34,855 nt of DNA from an uncultured Eggerthella sp. (GTDB lineage Bacteria > Actinomycetota > Coriobacteriia > Coriobacteriales > Eggerthellaceae). A model generated the notes under the pieces. The model did no database searches and had not been told where the DNA came from. It worked only from the letters and a program-made list of their open reading frames with translations. The position numbers and the translations under genes are program-made. The number at the start of each line of letters is the position of its first letter. Position 1 is the first letter of the stretch. Below, piece after piece: positions 30,014 through 34,855 of this stretch. The DNA lies in contig CAUASB010000013.1 in NCBI GenBank assembly GCA_958431815.1, positions 1 through 34,855 on the forward strand, read 5' to 3'.

Positions 30014-31210
30014 ATGTCTAAGGAGAAGTTCGAGCGTTCTAAGCCGCATGTTAACATTGGTACGATTGGCCACGTTGACCACGGCAAGACCACGCTGACT
30101 GCTGCGATTTCCAAGACCCTGTCTATGAACGATGGTTCTCACGGTACTGCAACTGCAGACTTTACCGCATTCGAGGACATCGACAAGGCTCCTGAAGAGC
30201 GCGAGCGCGGCATTACCATTTCTATTGCTCACATTGAGTACGAAACCGACAAGCGTCACTACGCACACGTTGACTGCCCCGGCCATGCTGACTATGTAAA
30301 GAACATGATCACCGGTGCTGCTCAGATGGACGGCGCTATCCTCGTTATCGCTGCAACCGACGGCCCTATGGCTCAGACTCGTGAGCACATCCTGCTCGCT
30401 CGTCAGGTTGGCGTTCCCTACATCGTTGTTTTCCTGAACAAGTGCGACATGGTTGACGACGAAGAGCTCCTCGAGCTCGTTGAGATGGAAGTTACCGAGC
30501 TTCTCGATTCCTATGGCTTCGAAGATTGCCCGATCATTCGCGGTTCTGCTCTTAAGGCTCTTGAGGGCGAAAAGGAATGGCAGGACAAGATCTGGGAGCT
30601 CATGGACACCGTTGATGAGTACATTCCTACTCCCGAGCGTGACGTTGACAAGCCCTTCCTGATGGCTGTTGAAGACACCATGACCATTACCGGCCGTGGT
30701 ACCGTTGCAACTGGTCGTGTTGAGCGCGGTGTTCTGCATGTTAACGATGAACTCGAAATCGTTGGCATCAAGCCCACCGAAAAGACTGTTTGCACCGGCA
30801 TCGAGATGTTCCGCAAGCTGCTCGACGAGGCTCAGGCTGGCGACAACATCGGTTGTCTGCTCCGTGGTATCAAGCGCGAAGACATCCTTCGTGGCCAGGT
30901 ACTCTGCAAGCCTGGTACGGTAACTCCTCACCAGGAGTTCGAGGGCCAGGTTTACATCCTTACCAAGGATGAAGGTGGCCGTCACACCCCGTTCTTCGAT
31001 GGCTATCGTCCTCAGTTCTACTTCCGCACCACCGACATCACCGGTGTTGCACACCTCCCCGAGGGCACCGAAATGGTTATGCCTGGCGACAACGTAACCA
31101 TCACGGCAGAACTGATTCACCCCGTAGCTATGGAGGAAGGTCTCCGCTTCGCTATCCGCGAAGGTGGCCGCACCGTTGGCTCCGGTCGTGTAACCAAGAT
31201 CATCAAATAA
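30014..31210 (+). CDS. tuf: Elongation factor Tu
   Basis: GTPase that delivers aminoacyl-tRNA to the ribosome. The G domain has GHVDHGKTTLTAAI (G1), the RGITIS switch I, DCPGHADYVKNMITGAAQMDG (G3), NKCDM (G4) and GSALKAL (G5). Domains 2 and 3 are complete to GSGRVTKIIK. The 398-residue length is normal. AAGGAGGA precedes the ATG. It is co-transcribed with three upstream tRNAs, as in the tufB arrangement of other bacteria, and lies far from the spc ribosomal block at the start of the window. Confidence 0.98.
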   Translation: MSKEKFERSKPHVNIGTIGHVDHGKTTLTAAISKTLSMNDGSHGTATADFTAFEDIDKAPEERERGITISIAHIEYETDKRHYAHVDCPGHADYVKNMITGAAQMDGAILVIAATDGPMAQTREHILLARQVGVPYIVVFLNKCDMVDDEELLELVEMEVTELLDSYGFEDCPIIRGSALKALEGEKEWQDKIWELMDTVDEYIPTPERDVDKPFLMAVEDTMTITGRGTVATGRVERGVLHVNDELEIVGIKPTEKTVCTGIEMFRKLLDEAQAGDNIGCLLRGIKREDILRGQVLCKPGTVTPHQEFEGQVYILTKDEGGRHTPFFDGYRPQFYFRTTDITGVAHLPEGTEMVMPGDNVTITAELIHPVAMEEGLRFAIREGGRTVGSGRVTKIIK

Positions 31211-31232
31211 CAACGATCTTTGTGAATTCGGT

Positions 31233-31264
31233 AGGGGAGTCTGCTTGTCAGACTCCCCTCCTTA
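31233..31264 (+). terminator. Terminator-like hairpin after tuf
   Basis: The perfect 11-bp stem AGGGGAGTCTG / CAGACTCCCCT has a CTTGT loop and is followed by CCTTATTA, a short T-poor tail. Termination may be partial, allowing some read-through into rpmG-secE. Confidence 0.7.
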
Positions 31265-31317
31265 TTAATCATGTGCTAATGTCAAGCAATGCTAATACGT
31301 AATTTAAAGGAGAATTG

Positions 31318-31467
31318 ATGCGTACTTTGGTCACCCTTGCATGCACTGAATGCAAGCGTCGAAACTATACGACCAAGAAGAACAAGCAGAATAATCCCGA
31401 TCGTATTGAGTTCAAGAAGTACTGCAAGTGGTGTGGTCATCATACCCTGCATAAGGAAACTCGCTAG
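31318..31467 (+). CDS. rpmG: 50S ribosomal protein L33 (zinc-binding)
   Basis: Ribosomal protein L33, 49 residues. It begins MRTLVTLACTECKRRNY, continues through NPDRIEFKKYCKWCGHHT and ends HKETR. The zinc ligands C9, C12, C36 and C39 are all present, so this is the C+ form. AAAGGAG lies directly before ATG 31318. The position before tRNA-Trp, secE and nusG is the standard one in Gram-positive bacteria. Confidence 0.96.
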   Translation: MRTLVTLACTECKRRNYTTKKNKQNNPDRIEFKKYCKWCGHHTLHKETR

Positions 31468-31485
31468 AGATTCGGAAACTGAAAT

Positions 31486-31562
31486 AGGCCAGTAGCTCCA
31501 ATTGGTAGAGCGGCGGTCTCCAAAACCGCTTGTTGGGGGTTCGAGTCCCTCCTGGCCTGCCA
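31486..31562 (+). tRNA. tRNA-Trp (CCA)
   Basis: A 77-base cloverleaf. The acceptor AGGCCAG pairs with CTGGCCT without mismatch, and the anticodon stem GCGGT/ACCGC holds the loop CTCCAAA (anticodon CCA, tryptophan). The T loop is TTCGAGT, the discriminator is G, and CCA is encoded. It sits between rpmG and secE. Confidence 0.96.
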
Positions 31563-31638
31563 GCTTGTTTAATGAGCAGCTCAATGAAGCTGCTTGTTTG
31601 GCGTATAGAGAGTAGTAATTTCCAGAGCAGGAAGTTGT

Positions 31639-32049
31639 ATGGCAAAGAAGTCGAAAACACAGAGGGCCAAAGCATCTGCTAATCGTGCCGCAAAAAAAGA
31701 GCGTGCAAAGCAGGCTGAGGTCACCCCGGTAGTAGAAGAGGAACCTAAGAAGCGCTTCGGTTTCGGCAAGAACTCCTCCTCTACCAAGGATGCCAACAAG
31801 GCAGCCTCTTCGCCAAAGCAGTCCAAGAAGACTGATGCGAAGCCCAAGAAAAAACGCTTTGCTTTCCTTTCCGCTGTTCGTTCTGAGATGCGCCGTGTAA
31901 CTTGGCCCACGAAACAGGATGTTCTTCAGTGGACCGGCGTTGTTGTTCTGGCTTTGCTGTTCTTTGGTGTCTTCGTCACTATCCTTGATGATTGGGTAGT
32001 AACTCCCATCCTTCTTGCGATTTCAAATCTGTCTGGTTTGGGGGCTTAA
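31639..32049 (+). CDS. secE: Preprotein translocase subunit SecE
   Basis: Small essential partner of SecY in the translocase. The conserved core lies at about 78-130: FLSAVRSEMRRVTWPTKQDV followed by one membrane helix (VVVLALLFFGVFVTILDDWV). The 136 residues exceed the usual 60-70 of single-helix SecE because of a Lys/Ala/Ser-rich N-terminal extension of about 70 residues, a low-complexity feature also seen in other actinobacteria. AGGAAG precedes the ATG. nusG begins six bases after the stop. Confidence 0.95.
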   Translation: MAKKSKTQRAKASANRAAKKERAKQAEVTPVVEEEPKKRFGFGKNSSSTKDANKAASSPKQSKKTDAKPKKKRFAFLSAVRSEMRRVTWPTKQDVLQWTGVVVLALLFFGVFVTILDDWVVTPILLAISNLSGLGA

Positions 32050-32055
32050 TAATCC

Positions 32056-32589
32056 ATGACGAAGAAATGGTATGTCCTTCACACGTACTCTGGCTATGAG
32101 AACAAAGTGAAGAAGAACCTCGAGACCCGAATCGAGACAATGGGTCTCGAAAACAATGTGTTCGCTATTCAGATTCCTACCGAAACGGTGACGGAGATCA
32201 AAGAAGGCGGACGCCGCGTGGAAAGCGACAAAAAGGTTTTTCCTGGATATGTCCTTGTCCGCATGGAACTCGATGACCGCAGCTGGGCTGCGGTTCGTAA
32301 TACTCCCGGTGTAACGGGATTTGTGGGAAGCCAGGGAAATCCTGCTCCCCTTACTCGCGAAGAGTACAACAAGATCATGAAACGCACTTCGCATGAGGCT
32401 CCAAAGAAGATTACTTCCACGAGTCTTGAAGTTGGCCAAACCGTCAAAGTTGTTTCTGGGCCCTTGGCTGATTTTGATGGTGTTGTTTCTGAGGTTTCAC
32501 CTGAATCTGGCAAGGTAAAGGTTATGGTTTCCATCTTTGGCCGCGAAACGCCAGTGGAACTTTCCTTCGATCAGGTTGCAAACATTTAA
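32056..32589 (+). CDS. nusG: Transcription termination/antitermination factor NusG
   Basis: NusG binds RNA polymerase and links it to Rho or the ribosome. The NGN domain (1-115) opens with KKWYVLHTYSGYENKVKKNL and includes FPGYVLVRMELDD and VRNTPGVTGFVG. The C-terminal KOW domain has GQTVKVVSGPLADFDGVVSEV and ends VELSFDQVANI. The 177 residues are a normal minimal NusG without inserts. It is probably translated by coupling from secE, as no strong ribosome binding site is seen in the six-base spacer. Confidence 0.97.
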   Translation: MTKKWYVLHTYSGYENKVKKNLETRIETMGLENNVFAIQIPTETVTEIKEGGRRVESDKKVFPGYVLVRMELDDRSWAAVRNTPGVTGFVGSQGNPAPLTREEYNKIMKRTSHEAPKKITSTSLEVGQTVKVVSGPLADFDGVVSEVSPESGKVKVMVSIFGRETPVELSFDQVANI

Positions 32590-32697
32590 TTTTGATTGCA
32601 ATGCGTCTCACGCGCCCGTATGTGGACGGGGCTTCTCGTGGAGGCGCTTGTCATAAACTGGTAAGCAAGATATTTCAGTCGAAAGGATTTAACTGAA

Positions 32698-33198
32698 ATG
32701 GCTGAGAAGAATGTAACGGGCTTTGTTAAGCTCCAGATTCCCGCTGGTGCAGCAAACCCCGCTCCTCCGGTTGGTCCTGCACTCGGTGCTCAGGGCGTAA
32801 ACATTATGCAGTTCTGCCAGGCATTTAATGCTGCAACGCAGGACAAGTCCGGCACCATCATCCCTGTAGAGATCACCATCTACGAAGACAAGACGTTTGA
32901 CTTCGTATGCAAGACCCCTCCGGCAGCGTTCCTGATCAAGGAGAAGCTTGGTCTTAAGAGCGCTTCTGGTATCCCGCAGCTCAAGAAGGTTGGCGAGCTT
33001 TCTCTCGATCAGCTTCGTGAGATTGCCGAGATCAAGATGCCCGACCTCAACGCAAACGACATTGAGGCTGCAATGGAGATCGTTGCTGGCACCGCTCGCT
33101 CCATGGGCGTTACTATTGAGGGCCGCGCTCCCAAGAAGGAGTACAAGGTCACTCGTCGTCTCCAGGCTCTTCTCCAGGGCGACACTCCTGCTGAATAA
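32698..33198 (+). CDS. rplK: 50S ribosomal protein L11
   Basis: Ribosomal protein L11, part of the GTPase-associated centre that contacts EF-G, EF-Tu and RelA. The N-terminal domain has VKLQIPAGAANPAPPVGPALG and GVNIMQFCQAFNAAT; the C-terminal RNA-binding domain ends at about residue 142 (TARSMGVTIEG). The 166-residue product carries an extra basic tail of about 24 residues (APKKEYKVTRRLQALL...), beyond the usual 140-144. GAAAGGA precedes ATG 32698. A 108-base structured spacer separates it from nusG. Confidence 0.96.
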   Translation: MAEKNVTGFVKLQIPAGAANPAPPVGPALGAQGVNIMQFCQAFNAATQDKSGTIIPVEITIYEDKTFDFVCKTPPAAFLIKEKLGLKSASGIPQLKKVGELSLDQLREIAEIKMPDLNANDIEAAMEIVAGTARSMGVTIEGRAPKKEYKVTRRLQALLQGDTPAE

Positions 33199-33240
33199 GC
33201 AATTTGTTTTTGCTTGAACCAAATCGCCTTTTAGGCGTGC

Positions 33241-33280
33241 GGTGGAAGAACCGTTAGAAGCACGGTTCGTTAAAACCACG
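33241..33280 (+). promoter_or_regulatory. Hairpin in the rplK-rplA spacer, candidate L1 binding site
   Basis: GAACCGT (33248-33254) pairs with ACGGTTC (33262-33268). The outer GTGG (33242-33245) pairs with CCAC (33276-33279), leaving an asymmetric internal loop just before the GAAAGGA of rplA. L1 is a known translational repressor of its own operon in several bacteria; binding here is inferred from position and shape only. Confidence 0.35.
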
Positions 33281-33296
33281 AAAGGAATTAATTAAC

Positions 33297-34004
33297 ATGG
33301 CACTTTCTAAGAAGTACAAGGAAGCAGCATCCAAGATCGAAGCTGGCAAGTCTTATGCTCCTATCGAGGCTCTTTCCCTGGTAAAGGAAATCGCAACTGC
33401 TAACTTCGATGAGACTGTTGAAGCTCATTTCCGTCTGGGTATTGATACCCGCCAGGCTGATCAGCAGCTCCGCGGCACGGTAAGCCTGCCTAATGGCTCC
33501 GGCAAGACGGTACGTGTTGCCGTATTCGCTGAAGGCGATGCTGCTCGAGCTGCAGAAGAAGCTGGCGCAGACCTCGTTGGTTCCGATGATCTGGTAGCTG
33601 ACATTCAGGCCGGCAACATCAACTTCGACGCAGCTGTTGCTACCCCCGATCAGATGGCTAAGGTTGGTCGTCTTGGTAAGGTTCTCGGTCCTCGTGGCCT
33701 CATGCCTAACCCTAAGCTCGGTACGGTAACTCCTGATGTTGCTAAGGCTGTTAAGGAACTCAAGGGCGGCCGCGTTGAGTATCGTGCAGACCGTTATGGT
33801 ATCTGCCATGTAGTAATCGGCAAGTGCTCCTTTACCGCTGAGCAGCTTGCTGAGAACTACGGCACCATCTACGATGAGATTCTTCGTATGAAGCCTGCTT
33901 CCGCTAAGGGTCGTTATGTTAAGTCCGTTACGGTAACTTCTACGATGGGCCCTGGTGTTCCGGTAGATAGCTCCGTAAACCGCGACTACACCAACGCTCA
34001 GTAA
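33297..34004 (+). CDS. rplA: 50S ribosomal protein L1
   Basis: Ribosomal protein L1, which forms the L1 stalk and helps release deacylated tRNA. The 235 residues have the normal two-domain layout with ETVEAHFRLGIDTRQADQQL, GTVSLPNGSGKTVRVAVF, GRLGKVLGPRGLMPNPKLGTV and a KGRYVKSVTVTSTMGPGVPVD end. GAAAGGA lies before the ATG. A strong terminator follows; rplJ-rplL, often next, are not in the window. Confidence 0.97.
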   Translation: MALSKKYKEAASKIEAGKSYAPIEALSLVKEIATANFDETVEAHFRLGIDTRQADQQLRGTVSLPNGSGKTVRVAVFAEGDAARAAEEAGADLVGSDDLVADIQAGNINFDAAVATPDQMAKVGRLGKVLGPRGLMPNPKLGTVTPDVAKAVKELKGGRVEYRADRYGICHVVIGKCSFTAEQLAENYGTIYDEILRMKPASAKGRYVKSVTVTSTMGPGVPVDSSVNRDYTNAQ

Positions 34005-34026
34005 TTTTTTGCTTACCTAACATGGC

Positions 34027-34064
34027 AAAAGGCACTCCGAAAGGAGTGCCTTTTCTTTTTTTTT
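34027..34064 (+). terminator. Intrinsic terminator after rplA
   Basis: A perfect 12-bp stem AAAAGGCACTCC / GGAGTGCCTTTT has a GAAA tetraloop and a long T run, 22 bases after the rplA stop. It uses the same design as the secY terminator. Confidence 0.94.
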
Positions 34065-34100
34065 GTAGACAATCTGATGTTTTTGTCCCAATAAATAACG

Positions 34101-34132
34101 TTGAAACAGCTGCAAATCAAGCAAGATATAAT
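34101..34132 (+). promoter_or_regulatory. Candidate promoter of the HEAT-repeat gene
   Basis: There is a perfect TATAAT (34127-34132) with TTGAAA (34101-34106) 20 bases upstream, a longer spacer than ideal. It lies after the rplA terminator and about 80 bases before the start codon. Confidence 0.45.
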
Positions 34133-34210
34133 GAATTTGGAATTTTATATGCTTTTGCAAACACTTTAATGCAAAGCTCTATGACGCTTGAGCGTCGAAC
34201 GGAGGATGGT

Positions 34211-34813
34211 ATGAGCGAAAAGACGCAGAACACGAAGGAACTTGCCGAAGAAGTACTTAAAGCTGAAGGTATGTTGGACGGCATTGTTGCTGCCTTGGCC
34301 GGTCCTTCACGTCGTGTAAGGCAGAATGCGTCTTCAGTCCTTGCTCAGGTTGCCAAGATCGACCCTGAGAAGCTTGAGCCTCACATTGATGAATTCATTG
34401 ATGCTTTGAATCGTCCAGAGGCCCAAACGCGCTGGGAATCGCTCGACACCCTTACCGAGATGGTGCACATTGATTCACGCGCCTGTGACAAGGCTCTCGG
34501 AGGCGCTGAAGCAGCTCTCTTCGATGAAGACAACGGTTTTGTGCGTCTTGCCGCATTGCGCTTCTTATGCGCTTTGGGGGCTACGACCGAAAACCGTTCA
34601 TTGAAGGTTTGGCCATTGCTGGACGAGGCAATTCAGTGCTATCACGGCGATTATGAGTATCAGGACATGCTTATTGCCCTAACGTCTTTTGCGGGTGGCA
34701 AAATTGCTCCAGAAGTGAAGGAGGGCCTCGCTGAGCGTGTTAAGTTTGATGCCGAGCACGGCAAAGGAGCATTGAAGCGCCGTAGCCAACAGATTATAGA
34801 GGCGCTTTCGTAA
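34211..34813 (+). CDS. HEAT-repeat-like protein of unknown function
   Basis: A 200-residue all-helical, cytosolic protein with degenerate HEAT-like repeats, for example LAGPSRRVRQNASSVLAQVAK (in part), RPEAQTRWESLDTLTEM and DNGFVRLAALRFLCALGA. Such repeats form protein-binding scaffolds, and no catalytic motif is visible. ATG 34211 has GGAGG five bases upstream. A longer frame to 34022 runs through the rplA terminator and the promoter, so it is rejected. It stands after the ribosomal block with its own promoter. The remaining 42 bases of the window contain nothing recognisable. Confidence 0.75.
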   Translation: MSEKTQNTKELAEEVLKAEGMLDGIVAALAGPSRRVRQNASSVLAQVAKIDPEKLEPHIDEFIDALNRPEAQTRWESLDTLTEMVHIDSRACDKALGGAEAALFDEDNGFVRLAALRFLCALGATTENRSLKVWPLLDEAIQCYHGDYEYQDMLIALTSFAGGKIAPEVKEGLAERVKFDAEHGKGALKRRSQQIIEALS

Positions 34814-34855
34814 CCGTTTATCGCTACAGGTACGTTAAATTTAAATTTGTGGCAC

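Noticed and set aside
34022..34210. N-terminal extension of the HEAT-repeat protein
   Set aside because: The extra residues would be encoded by the rplA terminator and the promoter region; ATG 34211 has a clear ribosome binding site.
1..34855. CRISPR arrays, insertion sequences, prophage or integration sites
   Set aside because: No regularly spaced repeats, transposase, integrase or phage structural genes were seen, and none of the four tRNA genes has an obvious duplicated 3' end.

Overview
The window looks like chromosomal DNA of a moderate-GC actinobacterium, most likely a Coriobacteriia/Eggerthellaceae-type gut anaerobe. This placement is inferred from gene content and protein style (four-subunit ferredoxin-dependent oxoacid oxidoreductase, OFA-type transporter with family III CoA-transferases, single-domain old yellow enzyme, zinc-binding S14, L33 and adenylate kinase). 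It was not checked against a database. Nearly all genes read on the + strand; the exception is one four-gene minus-strand cluster.

Layout. (1) 1-3730: end of the spc ribosomal operon, rplN(partial)-rplX-rplE-rpsZ-rpsH-rplF-rplR-rpsE-rpmD, closed by a terminator. (2) 3950-6512: rplO-secY, then adk, each with its own terminator; map and infA do not follow. (3) 6635-8893: a large polytopic membrane protein of unknown function. (4) 9243-12302: a pyruvate/2-oxoacid:ferredoxin oxidoreductase operon in the order gamma-delta-alpha-beta. (5) 12364-16505: promoter, FMN riboswitch, terminator and ribD-ribE-ribBA-ribH, covering riboflavin synthesis except the phosphatase step. (6) 16693-19303: an unusual old-yellow-enzyme/HAD-phosphatase fusion, translationally coupled to a frameshifted zinc-ribbon membrane protein. 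(7) 19423-21771: a class Ic aspartate aminotransferase and an HD-domain hydrolase.

(8) 21953-27368: the most accessory-looking locus. On the minus strand it holds a CoA-transferase-like protein lacking the usual catalytic Asp, an OFA-family MFS transporter, a 58-residue two-helix membrane peptide and a second CoA-transferase that keeps the Asp. A LysR-type regulator is divergent from it and is frameshifted exactly at a run of nine G. The arrangement suggests uptake of a carboxylate and its activation by CoA transfer, possibly under an on/off regulator. (9) 27817-29379: a PutP-type sodium/solute symporter.

(10) 29566-34004: a second translation block. A strong promoter drives tRNA-Tyr, tRNA-Thr, tRNA-Met and tuf; then come rpmG, tRNA-Trp, secE, nusG, rplK and rplA, ending in a strong terminator. 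(11) 34211-34813: a HEAT-repeat-like protein of unknown role. Several intergenic regions carry well-formed inverted repeats that are candidates for RNA regulation, notably at rplX/rplE, before rplO, before ribD, before the oxidoreductase operon and before rplK and rplA.
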